A DNA stretch of 64,000 bases from Paractinoplanes rishiriensis (GCF_016862375.1 NZ_BOMV01000051.1:1-64000); one strand, 5' to 3'. Positions 8,004-16,772 are shown, counted from the stretch's first letter. Numbers and translations: made by a program. The notes: generated by a model not told the origin, from the letters alone.

Positions 8004-8734
8004 AGGCCTCCCCGGAAGCCCAGCGCCGCCTGCTCGATCTGCAGGCCGTGGACACCGCCCTGGCTCAGCTCGCGCATCGCCGCAAGTCGCTGCCCGAGCT
8101 CGCCGAGATCGACGCCGTGTCCCGGGAGCTGTCGGCCCTGGAGGACGAGCGGGTCCGTGCTCAGGTCGCGGTGGACGACCTGGACCGTGACATCAGCCGG
8201 TTCGAAAAAGACATCGAGCAGGTACGCATCCGCAAGGAGCGCGACCAGAAGCGGCTCGAGGCGGGTGGCGCGCTGCGCGAGATCGAGGGCCTCCAGCACG
8301 AACTGGCCACGCTGAACCGCCGGCAGTCCGAGCTCGAGGACGCCGAGCTGGAGCTGATGGAGCAGAAGGAGACGGCCGAGGCGGCGCTGGCCGAGGTGCA
8401 GGGCCGGCTCAACGAGGCGAGCGAGCGCCGGTTGGCCGCCGAACGCCGCCGGGACGACGCGTTCGCCGAGATCACCAAGGACGAGGAGTTCAAGACCTCG
8501 TCGCGCGGCCCGCTCGCCGCCGACCTGCCGGCCGACCTGGTCCAGCTCTACGACAAGATCCGGCTGGACTCGGGCCTGGGCGCGGCGCTGTTCCGCTCGG
8601 GCCGCTGCGGCGGCTGCCGGATCGAGCTGTACGGCGCCGACCTGGCCCGGATCAAGGCCGCCGCCGCCGACGACGTGGTCCGCTGCGAGGAGTGCCGGCG
8701 GATCATGGTCCGCACCTCTGAGTCCGGCCTATGA
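8000..8734 (+). CDS. Coiled-coil protein with C4 zinc ribbon (Rv2229c-like)
   Basis: The product has 244 residues. Residues about 1-170 form a long antiparallel coiled coil rich in Glu, Arg and Leu. The C-terminus holds a zinc ribbon with C-G-G-C and, after about 22 residues, C-E-E-C. This matches the C4-type zinc ribbon family (DUF164) that sits between Nif3-like and RNase H genes in actinobacteria. The fold resembles a tRNA- or DNA-binding adaptor, but the function is unproven. The GTG start overlaps the Nif3 stop (GTGA) and the ATGA at 8731 overlaps the next gene, which is strong evidence of translational coupling. Confidence 0.88.
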   Translation: MKASPEAQRRLLDLQAVDTALAQLAHRRKSLPELAEIDAVSRELSALEDERVRAQVAVDDLDRDISRFEKDIEQVRIRKERDQKRLEAGGALREIEGLQHELATLNRRQSELEDAELELMEQKETAEAALAEVQGRLNEASERRLAAERRRDDAFAEITKDEEFKTSSRGPLAADLPADLVQLYDKIRLDSGLGAALFRSGRCGGCRIELYGADLARIKAAAADDVVRCEECRRIMVRTSESGL

Positions 8735-9822
8735 GGGTCCTCGTCGAGGCCGATGGCGGGTCGCGGGGCAACCCGGGGCCGGCCGGCTACGGCGCCGTGG
8801 TGCGCACCCACCCGACCGGCGAGATCCTGCTGGAGCGGTATGGGTCGATCGGCGTCGCGACGAACAACGTGGCCGAGTACACCGGCCTGGTCGAGGGCCT
8901 CAAGGCGGCGCTCGAGCTGAACGCCACCGAGGTTGACGTCCGGATGGACTCCAAGCTGGTGGTGGAGCAGATGTCCGGCCGCTGGCAGATCAAGAACGCC
9001 GGCCTGCGCCCGCTCGCCGCCGACGCGGCCGCGCTGGTCAGCCGGTTCGCCCGGGTCGGCTTCGAGTGGATCCCGCGGGAGCGCAACAGCGCGGCCGACG
9101 CGCTGGCCAACCGGGCCATGGACGAGGCGGCCGGCATCGTGCCCAGCGACGTGGAACCGGAGGAACCGCCCAAGCCGGTCTCCTGGGCGCCGCCGTCGAT
9201 GGACAATGCGACCCGGCTCATCCTGGTCCGGCACGGCGAGACCGAGTTGACCAAGCAGGGCCGGTACTCGGGTCGCGGCGACATCCCGCTCTCCGACGAG
9301 GGTCAGGCGCAGGCCATGGCGGCCGGCGGCCGGGTGGCGGGGCTGGCCCGGGACGTCACGGCCGTGGTCAGTTCGCCGCTGCAGCGCTGCGTGCGTACCG
9401 CCGAGTTGATCGCCGCCGAGGTGGGCGGGGTCCCGGTGACCGTGGTCGACGACCTGATCGAGTGCGACTTCGGGGAGTGGGAGGCGCACACCTTCGCCGA
9501 GGTGCAGGAGCGCTGGCCGCGCGAGTTGGCGGCCTGGCTGGGGTCGACCACGGTGGCGCCGCCGGGCGGTGAGTCGTTCGAGACGGTCGCGGCCCGCACC
9601 CGCGCCGCGCTGTCGACGGTGCTCAAGTCGTACGCCGGCGGTGTTGTGGTGGTTGTTTCGCATGTGTCGCCGATCAAGTTGATCCTGCGGGATGCGCTGG
9701 CCGCATCGGACTCCTTCCTGCACCGGCTGTTCCTGGACGCGGCAGGGGTGTCCACCATGGACGTCTGGCCGGACGGCAACATCGCGGTGCGCTCGGTCAA
9801 CGAGACGGCCCACCTGCGCTGA
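8731..9822 (+). CDS. Bifunctional ribonuclease HI / histidine phosphatase
   Basis: The protein has 363 residues. Residues 1-145 are RNase HI: D8 in EADGGSRGNPG, the Glu of NNVAEYTGL, the Asp of VRMDSKLV and the Asp of NSAADALANRAM form the DEDD set. Residues about 165-363 are a phosphoglycerate-mutase-like domain with the phosphohistidine motif LVRHGET and SSPLQRCVRTAE. The mycobacterial homologue Rv2228c combines RNase H with an alpha-ribazole/acid phosphatase activity. The likely roles are RNA-DNA hybrid removal and possibly cobalamin-related dephosphorylation. It is the last gene of the 7149-9822 operon. Confidence 0.92.
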   Translation: MRVLVEADGGSRGNPGPAGYGAVVRTHPTGEILLERYGSIGVATNNVAEYTGLVEGLKAALELNATEVDVRMDSKLVVEQMSGRWQIKNAGLRPLAADAAALVSRFARVGFEWIPRERNSAADALANRAMDEAAGIVPSDVEPEEPPKPVSWAPPSMDNATRLILVRHGETELTKQGRYSGRGDIPLSDEGQAQAMAAGGRVAGLARDVTAVVSSPLQRCVRTAELIAAEVGGVPVTVVDDLIECDFGEWEAHTFAEVQERWPRELAAWLGSTTVAPPGGESFETVAARTRAALSTVLKSYAGGVVVVVSHVSPIKLILRDALAASDSFLHRLFLDAAGVSTMDVWPDGNIAVRSVNETAHLR

Positions 9823-9837
9823 CTTATTGCATCTGCA

Positions 9838-9889
9838 GGGTGTGACGTTTAGCTTCCTCGATTAGGAAACTTTATTGAACGTCACGCCC
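9838..9889 (+). promoter_or_regulatory. Nested inverted repeat just upstream of the chitinase gene
   Basis: The outer arms are GGGTGTGACGTT (9838-9849) and AACGTCACGCCC (9878-9889), complementary at 11 of 12 positions plus a G-T pair. An inner hairpin pairs TTCCT (9854-9858) with AGGAA (9864-9868). The segment TTAGGAAACTTT (9862-9873) resembles the half-sites of sugar-responsive repressor operators found before secreted glycosidases in Streptomyces (recalled). The Shine-Dalgarno GGAGGG follows at 9891. It could be an operator for chitinase induction or a terminator for the upstream operon. Confidence 0.5.
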
Positions 9890-9899
9890 TGGAGGGCTC

Positions 9900-11165
9900 A
9901 TGCATGGGTTGACCCGCCGTCTGATCGCCGTGGCCGCCGTGGCCGCGACGATCGTGACGGCCGCACCATCGGCCGCACAGGCCGGCCGCAAGTCGCCGTA
10001 CGTCACGGTCGGATACTTCACGCAGTGGGGTATTTATGGCCGTAACTTCCAGCTCAGCAAGGTGCAGGACTCGGGTGCCGCAGCCCGGCTCACGCACCTC
10101 AACTACGCCTTCGGGCCGGTGACCGCGGACGGCGTCTGCGCGTCGGCGGACCCGTGGGCCGACTGGCAGACCCCGTTTCCGGCCGAGCTCAGCGTGGACG
10201 GCGTCGGCGACGTCGCGGGGCAGCCGATCGCCGGCAACCTCAACCAGCTGGCCGAGCTCAAGGCCAGGAACCCCAAGCTCAAGGTCCTGATCTCGCTGGG
10301 CGGGTGGACCGGCTCGGCGTTCTTCTCGGACGCCGTGCTCACCGACGCCTCCCGGAAGAAGCTGGTCAGCTCCTGCGTGGACCTGTGGATCAAGGGGAAC
10401 CTGCCCGGGCTGCCGGCCGGGGTGGCCGCCGGGATCTTCGACGGCATCGACCTGGACTGGGAGTGGCCCGGTTCGGAAGGCAACGCCGGCAACGTCATCC
10501 GGCCGGAGGACCGGGCGAACTTCACCGCGCTGGTCGCCGAGTTCCGCCGGCAGCTCGGCAAGAAGCACCTGCTCACGGCATTCCTGCCGGCCGCGCCGGC
10601 CAAGGTGGAGGCGGGCTTCGAGAACAAGATTTTCAAATATCTGGACTTCGGAACGGTGCAGGGGTACGACTTCCACGGCTCGTGGGAGAACCGGTCGAAC
10701 CAGCAGTCGTCGATCTTTGTACCGCGCGGCGCACCGGACAATCCCGACTTCTCCGCCGACGTCGCGATCAACGCCTGGCTGGCGAAGGGCGCCAAGCGGT
10801 CCCAGCTGGTGCTGGGCGTGCCGTACTACAGCCAGGGGTGGACCGGCATCACCAGCGGCGGCGACGGCCGGTTCGCGACCGCCACCGGGCCGGCGCCGGG
10901 CATCTTCGCGGCCGGCACCGAGGACTACAAGACGGTCAAGAACCTGCCCGGCTTCCGGCTGCACCGGGACTGGCGGGCCGGCAACTCGTGGCTGTTCGAC
11001 GGCACCACGTTCTGGACCTATGACGACCCGGCCCAGATGCTGCAGAAGACCGTCTACATCCGGGCCAGGGGTCTCGGCGGGGCGATGATGTGGTCGCTCG
11101 ACGGCGACGACGACCGCGCGTCTCTCACCAGGGCTATTGCTGCCGGTCTGGCCACTCGCGGGTGA
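9900..11165 (+). CDS. Secreted glycoside hydrolase family 18 chitinase
   Basis: The protein has 421 residues. The N-terminal signal peptide of about 27 residues (RRLIAVAAVAATIVTAAPSA, then AQA) is followed directly by the GH18 barrel starting at YVTVGYFTQWG. The catalytic motif D-x-x-D-x-D-x-E is present as FDGIDLDWEWPG at about residues 180-190, with the Glu as proton donor. The second conserved motif LKVLISLGGWTGS (the SxGG strand) lies about 50 residues before it. There is no separate chitin-binding domain, so this is a single-domain bacterial subfamily A-type enzyme that releases chito-oligosaccharides outside the cell. GGAGGG lies just before the ATG. Regulation may use the nested inverted repeat upstream. 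Confidence 0.93.
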   Translation: MHGLTRRLIAVAAVAATIVTAAPSAAQAGRKSPYVTVGYFTQWGIYGRNFQLSKVQDSGAAARLTHLNYAFGPVTADGVCASADPWADWQTPFPAELSVDGVGDVAGQPIAGNLNQLAELKARNPKLKVLISLGGWTGSAFFSDAVLTDASRKKLVSSCVDLWIKGNLPGLPAGVAAGIFDGIDLDWEWPGSEGNAGNVIRPEDRANFTALVAEFRRQLGKKHLLTAFLPAAPAKVEAGFENKIFKYLDFGTVQGYDFHGSWENRSNQQSSIFVPRGAPDNPDFSADVAINAWLAKGAKRSQLVLGVPYYSQGWTGITSGGDGRFATATGPAPGIFAAGTEDYKTVKNLPGFRLHRDWRAGNSWLFDGTTFWTYDDPAQMLQKTVYIRARGLGGAMMWSLDGDDDRASLTRAIAAGLATRG

Positions 11166-11180
11166 TCTTTGGATGAGCGT

Positions 11181-11204
11181 GGCGGTGCCGTTGAGCGCAC
11201 CGCC
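11181..11204 (+). terminator. Hairpin after the chitinase gene
   Basis: GGCGGTGC (11181-11188) pairs perfectly with GCACCGCC (11197-11204) across an 8-nt loop, 15 bp after the chitinase stop. No T-tract follows, which is common for actinobacterial terminators. Confidence 0.5.
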
Positions 11205-11298
11205 GCGCCCGTTCGGCGCATCGTGATCGACCGATTCCTTCCAACATCGTTAGCGTCGTTATGGACCGTATCCACGCTTCGATGAGGAGGTACGGCTG

Positions 11299-11514
11299 AT
11301 GGCGGCCGAGCCCGAATCTCCGCAGGTGCGCAGCGATCGCAGCCCCTGGAACTGGTTATTGATCATCCCCATTGTGGTGCCGTTGATGACTCCGATCTTC
11401 AATCGCGACGAACCGCGGTTGTTCGGCTTCCCGGCGTTCTATTGGGTCCAATTCCTGTTCATCGCGCTCGGCGTGGCGACCACGACGATCGTCTACCGGA
11501 TGACCAAGAGGTGA
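11299..11514 (+). CDS. Small membrane protein, DUF3311 family
   Basis: The 71-residue product has a soluble N-terminus of about 18 residues and two transmembrane helices (about 18-36 and 46-66), separated by PIFNRDEPRLFGFPAFYW. The pattern P-x-x-N-R-x-x-P-x-x-F-G-x-P-x-F-Y-W is typical of DUF3311. These proteins are almost always encoded just before a sodium:solute symporter and are thought to be its accessory subunit, as here (4 bp gap to the next ATG). GAGGAGG precedes the start by 8 bases. Confidence 0.88.
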   Translation: MAAEPESPQVRSDRSPWNWLLIIPIVVPLMTPIFNRDEPRLFGFPAFYWVQFLFIALGVATTTIVYRMTKR

Positions 11515-11518
11515 TCCG

Positions 11519-13162
11519 ATGAGCGACCACATCACCGAGATCGTCGTCTTCACGCTCCTCTTCCTGTTGGTCAGCGGCATGGGCTTCGTGGCGGCGCGCT
11601 GGCGGGCGCCCAAGGACATGGCGCACCTCGACGAGTGGGGCCTGGGCGGCCGCAGCTTCGGCGGCTGGATCACCTGGTTCCTGATCGGCGGCGACCTCTA
11701 CACGGCGTACACGTTCGTCGCGGTGCCGGCCCTGATCTTCGGCGCCGGTGCGGCCGGGTTCTTCGCCGTCCCGTACACCGTGATCATTTATCCGCTCTTC
11801 TTCCTGGTCCTGATCCGGCTCTGGTCGGTGTCGCACCGGCACGGCTTCGTCACGCCGGCCGACTTCGTCCGCACCCGGTTCGGCTCGCCGACGCTCGCTC
11901 TGCTGGTCGCGATCACCGGCATCGTGGCGACCATGCCGTACATCGCTCTCCAACTGGTCGGCATCGAGGCGGTGCTCAAGACCATGGGCGTCACCGGCGA
12001 GAGCGCACTGGCCCGGCACCTGCCGATCATCATCGCGTTCGCGATCCTGGCGGCGTACACCTATCAGTCCGGCCTGCGCGCGCCCGCCCTGATCGCCTTC
12101 GTCAAGGACACCCTGATCTACATCGTGATCCTGGTGGCGGTCATCTACCTGCCCTACAAACTGGGCGGCTGGGGCAGCATCTTCGATGCCGCCGACGCGA
12201 AGTTCCAAGCCTCGCCTGCGCCGGGTGACGGCATCATTCTCAACGCCAACAACCAATTGCAGTACGTGACCTTGGCGTTCGGTTCGGCACTCGCGTTGTT
12301 CCTCTACCCGCACAGCATCACCGGGGTGCTGGCCAGCAAGAACCGCAACGTCATCAAGCGCAACATGTCGGCTCTGCCCGCGTACAGCTTGCTCTTGGGT
12401 TTGATTGCTCTTCTCGGTTTCATGGCCATCTCGGCCGGCGTGAAGCCACTGCCCGGTTCGACCCCCGGCAGCGTGGACAGCAACACCGTGGTGCCGCTGC
12501 TGTTCGACCAGCAGTTCCCGGCCTGGTTCACGGGCGTCGCCTTCGCCGCGATCGGCATCGGCGCCCTGGTGCCCGCCGCGATCATGTCGATCGCCGCGGC
12601 CAACCTGTTCACCCGCAACATCTACAAGGAGTACCTGCGCAAGGACGCGACGCACGCCCAGGAGGCCCAGGTCTCCAAGATCGTGTCGCTGGTCGTGAAG
12701 GTCGGCGCGGTCGCCTGCATCGTCTTCCTCGACCCGCAGTTCTCGATCGACCTCCAGCTCATCGGCGGCGTGATCATCCTGCAGACGGCGCCCGCGGTGG
12801 CGCTCGGTCTCTACACCCGGTGGCTGCACCGGGGCGGGCTGATCGCCGGCTGGGCGGTGGGCATGGGCCTGGCGTTCTGGATGCTGTGGCAGATCCCGAA
12901 CCCGAACACCAAGCGGGCGCACTTCGGCGGCTCGGCGTTCCCGCTGGAGAAGTTCGGCTTCGACACCCCCAAGACGATCTACGTGGGCTTCGTCTGCGTC
13001 GCGGTCAACATGCTGGTCGTGGTCCTGGTCACGCTGCTCCTCCGGGCGATCAAGACGCCGGACGGCCCGGACGGCACCCAGCCGGACGACTACTTCGCCG
13101 ACGAGGGCGACCCGCGCGTCGACCGCGACAAGACCGCGGTCGAGACGGCCTCGTCCACCTGA
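11519..13162 (+). CDS. Sodium:solute symporter, MctP-like monocarboxylate transporter
   Basis: The product has 547 residues and about 13 hydrophobic segments, the expected size and topology for the SSSF. The second conserved region is GRSFGGWITWFLIGGDLYTA, and G-I-V-A-T-M-P-Y-I-A-L-Q-L-V-G-I-E forms the Na-binding-type core. The close resemblance to MctP-type carriers (pyruvate, lactate, acetate and related monocarboxylates) together with the DUF3311 partner supports uptake of short organic acids. The last 35 residues form an acidic cytoplasmic tail. Its stop is 4 bp from the convergent gene at 13167. Confidence 0.85.
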   Translation: MSDHITEIVVFTLLFLLVSGMGFVAARWRAPKDMAHLDEWGLGGRSFGGWITWFLIGGDLYTAYTFVAVPALIFGAGAAGFFAVPYTVIIYPLFFLVLIRLWSVSHRHGFVTPADFVRTRFGSPTLALLVAITGIVATMPYIALQLVGIEAVLKTMGVTGESALARHLPIIIAFAILAAYTYQSGLRAPALIAFVKDTLIYIVILVAVIYLPYKLGGWGSIFDAADAKFQASPAPGDGIILNANNQLQYVTLAFGSALALFLYPHSITGVLASKNRNVIKRNMSALPAYSLLLGLIALLGFMAISAGVKPLPGSTPGSVDSNTVVPLLFDQQFPAWFTGVAFAAIGIGALVPAAIMSIAAANLFTRNIYKEYLRKDATHAQEAQVSKIVSLVVKVGAVACIVFLDPQFSIDLQLIGGVIILQTAPAVALGLYTRWLHRGGLIAGWAVGMGLAFWMLWQIPNPNTKRAHFGGSAFPLEKFGFDTPKTIYVGFVCVAVNMLVVVLVTLLLRAIKTPDGPDGTQPDDYFADEGDPRVDRDKTAVETASST

Positions 13163-13166
13163 GGTT

Positions 13167-14054
13167 CTAGTACTGGGTGACGGACAGGGAACCGACGCCG
13201 GCCTGGGCGACGAAGTCGATGCCGGTGTTGGTGCCCTCGCCGAAGCCGTTGCCCGTGAACGACTGGCCCGGGGCGATGCCCTGCCGTGCGGCGCCGTCCA
13301 GGTTGACCTGGCCGGCGCCGGCGGCGAACTGGACCCGGACCGGCGTGTTCACCGGCAGCCGGACCTCGACCCGCTCGGCGCCGGCGGTCAGCCGCACCGG
13401 GACGACCCGCGACGGCGCCGGCAGGGTCAGGTCGATCTGGGTGGAGCCGCCGCCCAGTTCGATGCCGTCCAGCCGGCCGTTGCGCAGGTCGATCACGGTC
13501 TGCCGGGTGCCGCCATGCAGCCGGAGGGTCCACAACACGCCGGCGTTGAGGGCCACATCGACCAGACCTTCGCTGCCGGCGGGCTCAAGATTCAGCCGTA
13601 CGTCGCCGTCGTTGCGGGTGACGCTGGGCCGGACCGGGTGGTTGCCCGGGACGTTGACCCGGTAGAGGTCGTCGTTCAGGTCGTCGGAGCGCAGCCGGAT
13701 GGCGCCCACCCCGTCCATGACTTCGAAGGTGGCGTTCTCCCGCCCGTTGAGCGGGCCGGCGACGGTGCGCGGATTTTCGGCGGTGCCGTCCCGCAGGACC
13801 AGGGTGCCGAGCAGGATGGCGATCAGGCCGAGGATGGTGACGGCCGCCAGGAAGACGAGAAGCACCGAGGCGGGCCGGTCATCCTGCAGCAGCGTCCGGC
13901 CCCGCAACGATGCCAGCCGGCCGGGTCGTTTCGGCGGCTCGGCCGCGGGTTCGGCGGCGGCGGTCTGCGCGGTGCCGGGTGGGGGAGTGCGGTCGGACTC
14001 CGCGGGTGGACCATCGCCCTGCGGTGCACGCCCCTGGGGTGTGGTCTCGTCCAC
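13167..14054 (-). CDS. Membrane-anchored hypothetical protein with extracellular beta-rich domain
   Basis: The protein has 295 residues: a Pro/Ala/Glu-rich cytoplasmic stretch (about 1-55), one transmembrane helix (about 63-90, VLLVFLAAVTILGLIAILLG) and an outward domain of about 200 residues. The outward domain has regularly spaced beta-strand motifs such as VIDLRNGRLDGIELGGGSTQ, resembling DUF4097/adhesin-like solenoids. The same frame runs further upstream, but that part is antisense to the MFS gene. GTG at 14054 has GAGGGGAG at good spacing and is taken as start. The function is unknown. The architecture resembles cell-surface sensors or anti-sigma-like proteins, but there is no sigma factor next door. 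Confidence 0.7.
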   Translation of the reverse strand: MDETTPQGRAPQGDGPPAESDRTPPPGTAQTAAAEPAAEPPKRPGRLASLRGRTLLQDDRPASVLLVFLAAVTILGLIAILLGTLVLRDGTAENPRTVAGPLNGRENATFEVMDGVGAIRLRSDDLNDDLYRVNVPGNHPVRPSVTRNDGDVRLNLEPAGSEGLVDVALNAGVLWTLRLHGGTRQTVIDLRNGRLDGIELGGGSTQIDLTLPAPSRVVPVRLTAGAERVEVRLPVNTPVRVQFAAGAGQVNLDGAARQGIAPGQSFTGNGFGEGTNTGIDFVAQAGVGSLSVTQY

Positions 14055-14176
14055 TGCGGCTCCCCTCGTGTCTGACAAATAGCCGCATCGGAATTCCCCG
14101 ATGCCGTGCTGCCTACACTCCTCGCCGCGCGCCCCCACCGGTAGCCCGAACCGAAACGTTGGCCAGCGCGTACCCC

Positions 14177-15337
14177 CTAGGTCTTTGGTTTGAGAGCCGC
14201 CGCACCCACCGCAACCAAAGCCGTCAGGGCCACGATCAGGAGGAAAGATGTGGTCAGCGACGAGACATGGGCTATGCCGCCGATGACGCCGGGGGCGATC
14301 AGGCCGCTTCCGTAGGCGATGCCGGCCACGCCTGCCAGGTTGCGGCCGGGGTGGCCGGGCATGCGGCCGGCGGCGGCGAAGACCAGGGGGACCACCACGG
14401 CTATGCCCACGCCCAGCAGGCCAAAGCCCAGGATGCCCAGCCACGGGGTTTCGGCCAGGACCACCGTTACGGCGCCCAGGGTGGCCAGAACGCCTGAAAT
14501 GCGGACAGTGCGCACCGGGCCCAGTCTGCGGACCACCCAGTCGCCGCCGAAGCGGGCGGCTGCCATCGCGATGGAGAAGACGGCTACCGTGGCGGCGGCT
14601 GTGGAGGCGGGGGCGCCCAGGAGGTCGCGGATGTAGACCGCGGACCAGTCCAGGCTGGCGCCCTCCGCAAAGACCGCGCACAGGCCCACCAGGCCGATCG
14701 GGAGAACGGCGGCGGTGGGCAGGGCGAAGGCCGGTGGTTCCTCGGCCGACGGCTCGGGGCGGTGGGAGAGCAGCCAGGTGGCGGCGACCAGGCTCAGTGC
14801 CACCAGGGCGATGCTGGTGAGGGTGAAGTGCAGTGGTGCGCCCACGCCGGCTCGGGCGGCCAGGGCGGCCAGTGTCGAGCCGGCCAGGCCGCCCACGCTC
14901 CACCAGCCGTGGAAGCTGGACATCACCGAGCGTTCGTAGCGCTCCTCGACCAGGACCGCCTGGGCGTTCATCGCGACGTCGGCCAGGCCGGCGGTGGCGC
15001 CGTAGACCGCCAAGGTCAGGCAGAGTAGCGGCAGACTGGTGGGCAGGGCGGGCAGGATCAGGGACAGGCACCACGCGACGATCAGGACCCTGGTCAGCGC
15101 GCGCAGGTCGAAGCGGTGGGCCAACCGGCCGGACAGCGGCATCGCCAGGATGGCGCCCAGGCCGGGCATCAGCAGGGCCACGCCCAGGCCGCCGGGACCG
15201 GTGCCCACGTGGTCGGCCACCCAGGGGACGCGGGCGGCGAACGTGCCCGTCACGGCGCCGTGCGCGGCGAAGATCGCGGAGGTGGCGGCTCGTGCCTGGC
15301 GCAGGGTCCGGTCGGGGTGGACGCGGAGGGTTGGCAT
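14177..15337 (-). CDS. Major facilitator superfamily transporter
   Basis: The 386-residue product has about 12 hydrophobic helices. The first loop region is MPGLGAILAMPLSGRLAHRF, followed by D-L-R-A-L-T-R-V, the usual MFS motif A position (G-x-L-x-x-R-x-D/R). There is no large central insert, and the length is typical of small drug/metabolite exporters. It is divergent from a TetR-type regulator only 46 bp away, with a palindrome between them, the classic layout of a regulated efflux pump. The substrate cannot be told from sequence. Confidence 0.85.
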   Translation of the reverse strand: MPTLRVHPDRTLRQARAATSAIFAAHGAVTGTFAARVPWVADHVGTGPGGLGVALLMPGLGAILAMPLSGRLAHRFDLRALTRVLIVAWCLSLILPALPTSLPLLCLTLAVYGATAGLADVAMNAQAVLVEERYERSVMSSFHGWWSVGGLAGSTLAALAARAGVGAPLHFTLTSIALVALSLVAATWLLSHRPEPSAEEPPAFALPTAAVLPIGLVGLCAVFAEGASLDWSAVYIRDLLGAPASTAAATVAVFSIAMAAARFGGDWVVRRLGPVRTVRISGVLATLGAVTVVLAETPWLGILGFGLLGVGIAVVVPLVFAAAGRMPGHPGRNLAGVAGIAYGSGLIAPGVIGGIAHVSSLTTSFLLIVALTALVAVGAAALKPKT

Positions 15338-15353
15338 GAAGCCGACGGTAGAC

Positions 15354-15379
15354 GAATACCAACCAGATGGTAAGTATTC
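15354..15379. promoter_or_regulatory. Palindromic operator between MFS and TetR genes
   Basis: The sequence 15354-15379 reads GAATAC..ACCA..TGGT..GTATTC: the outer GAATAC/GTATTC and the inner ACCA/TGGT arms are complementary around a central GA. It fills most of the 46-bp gap between the two divergent starts (15337 and 15384), the expected place and size for a TetR operator that controls both genes. Confidence 0.7.
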
Positions 15380-15383
15380 ACGG

Positions 15384-15986
15384 GTGGGCTACGCGAAGGG
15401 CCGAGCTACCCGGCGGGACATCTTGGATCAGGCGACCGCGCTGTTCGGCGAGGCCGGTTACCGGGGCACCTCGCTGCGGGAGATCGCAGCGCGGTGCGGG
15501 CTGTCGCATCCGGGGCTGCTGCACCACTTCCCGACCAAGGAGTCGCTGCTGCTGGCGGTGCTCGAGCACCGCGAGGAGGTCGACCGGGAAGGGCTGGCGA
15601 CCGGGGCCGGGTTGCTGAGCGGGCTGGTCGACCTGGTGGGGCGCAACGCCGAGCGGCGCGGGATCGTCGAGTTGTTCACGGTGCTGTCCGCGGAGGCGAC
15701 CGCGCCCGATCATCCGGCGCACGGCTGGTTCGCGGACCGCTACCGGCGCATCGTGGCCGAGTTGGAGGCGGCCTATGCGGAGGCGCGGGCGGGCGGTGAC
15801 CTGCACCCGGACGTCGAACCGGCGACCGCGGCCCGGCAACTGGTGGCGCTGATGGACGGGTTGCAGATCCAGTGGCTGCTCGGCGACCCCGAGATCGACA
15901 TGGCGGCGGCGGTCGCGGCCCACCTACGCCAGCAGGGCCACCACGGTCGTACCGGGCCGGAAGACGCCGCGTCCGATCAGGGTTAG
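15384..15986 (+). CDS. TetR/AcrR-family transcriptional regulator
   Basis: The product has 200 residues. The N-terminal TetR HTH has RRDILDQATALFGEAGYRGT, then SLREIAARCGLSHPGLLHHF, which is the recognition-helix region followed by P-T-K-E-S-L. The C-terminal domain (about 60-200) is all-helical and binds the inducer. GTG at 15384 (MGYAKGRATRR) is the best start, because earlier in-frame codons would lie inside the shared operator. It presumably represses the divergent MFS gene and itself. Its 3' end overlaps the convergent PLP-enzyme gene (stop at 15924) by about 60 bp. Confidence 0.86.
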   Translation: MGYAKGRATRRDILDQATALFGEAGYRGTSLREIAARCGLSHPGLLHHFPTKESLLLAVLEHREEVDREGLATGAGLLSGLVDLVGRNAERRGIVELFTVLSAEATAPDHPAHGWFADRYRRIVAELEAAYAEARAGGDLHPDVEPATAARQLVALMDGLQIQWLLGDPEIDMAAAVAAHLRQQGHHGRTGPEDAASDQG

Positions 15987-16772
15987 CAGGCCGGACATCA
16001 TCTTTCCCTCGTACACCGGATCCAGTGCGACGCCGTGGCGGGCGTGGAAGTCACTGACAAAACCTTCCAAGACGGGCGTACGCCTGGCGAAGCCGCCGAA
16101 GTGGAAATCCGGTTCGAGGGACCAGTTCGCGGTCGGGACGCCGTACTCCCGCTGCAGCCGGCGGATCTCCCCGGTCAGATAGTCACCGCCGCGCAGCACC
16201 GGGAAACCGACCGCCCGCCGCCCCGGCGCCAACGCGGTCGCCGCCCCGGCCAGCGTTGCGCCCGTGCCGCAGGCGCAGGCCAGGACGTCGAACGGCGACT
16301 CGATCTCGTCGACCAGTTCGGCCGTTCCGCGCAGCGCCGCCGCGTTCGCCCCGCCCTCGGGAATCAGGTGGAAGTCGCCGAACCGGTCACGCAGCCGGCC
16401 GAGGAACGCGGGCTCGGCCCGGCTCCGGTAGGTGGTCCGGTCCACGTATGCGAGCCGCATGCCGAACCCGGCGGCCCGGGCCAGCACCGGGTTGAGCGGG
16501 TGGTGCTCCTCGCCCCGGATCACGCCGACGGTGCCGAAGCCGAAGTGGTGACCGGCCGCGGCGGTGGCCAGGATGTGGTTGGACCAGGCGCCACCGAAGG
16601 TCAGCACGGTGCCCGCGGCCGGCAGGTTGTACTTCAGCTTGCGCCACTTGTTGCCGGGAAAGTCCGGGTGGATCAGGTCGTCGCGCTTGAGCAGGACGCG
16701 CACCCCGCCGGTCCGCTCGTCGGCCAGCTCGTCGAGCGGGGACGGCAGACGCAGGTCGAGGGCGTGCGACAT
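15924..16772 (-). CDS. PLP-dependent D-cysteine desulfhydrase / ACC-deaminase family enzyme
   Basis: The protein has 282 residues and a fold-type II PLP architecture. The N-terminal VLLKRDDLIHPDFPGNKWRK contains the Schiff-base Lys in the G-N-K-W-R-K motif. TFGGAWSNHILATAAAG follows with the stacking Ser-Asn-His. The Gly-rich ACACGTGATLAG binds the PLP phosphate. The family includes D-cysteine desulfhydrase (D-Cys to pyruvate, H2S and ammonia) and ACC deaminase, and the two are not separable here without the specificity residues being aligned. ATG 16772 (MSHALDLRLP) is chosen because upstream codons lack homology. The gene lies 3' of rnpB on the same strand. Confidence 0.84.
   Translation of the reverse strand: MSHALDLRLPSPLDELADERTGGVRVLLKRDDLIHPDFPGNKWRKLKYNLPAAGTVLTFGGAWSNHILATAAAGHHFGFGTVGVIRGEEHHPLNPVLARAAGFGMRLAYVDRTTYRSRAEPAFLGRLRDRFGDFHLIPEGGANAAALRGTAELVDEIESPFDVLACACGTGATLAGAATALAPGRRAVGFPVLRGGDYLTGEIRRLQREYGVPTANWSLEPDFHFGGFARRTPVLEGFVSDFHARHGVALDPVYEGKMMSGLLTLIGRGVFRPGTTVVALLA

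Noticed and set aside
13167..15362. 731-codon minus-strand frame joining the surface-protein gene with upstream sequence
   Set aside because: The upstream half is an alternative frame of the MFS gene. The real start is the GTG at 14054 with its own RBS, so this is not a fusion protein.
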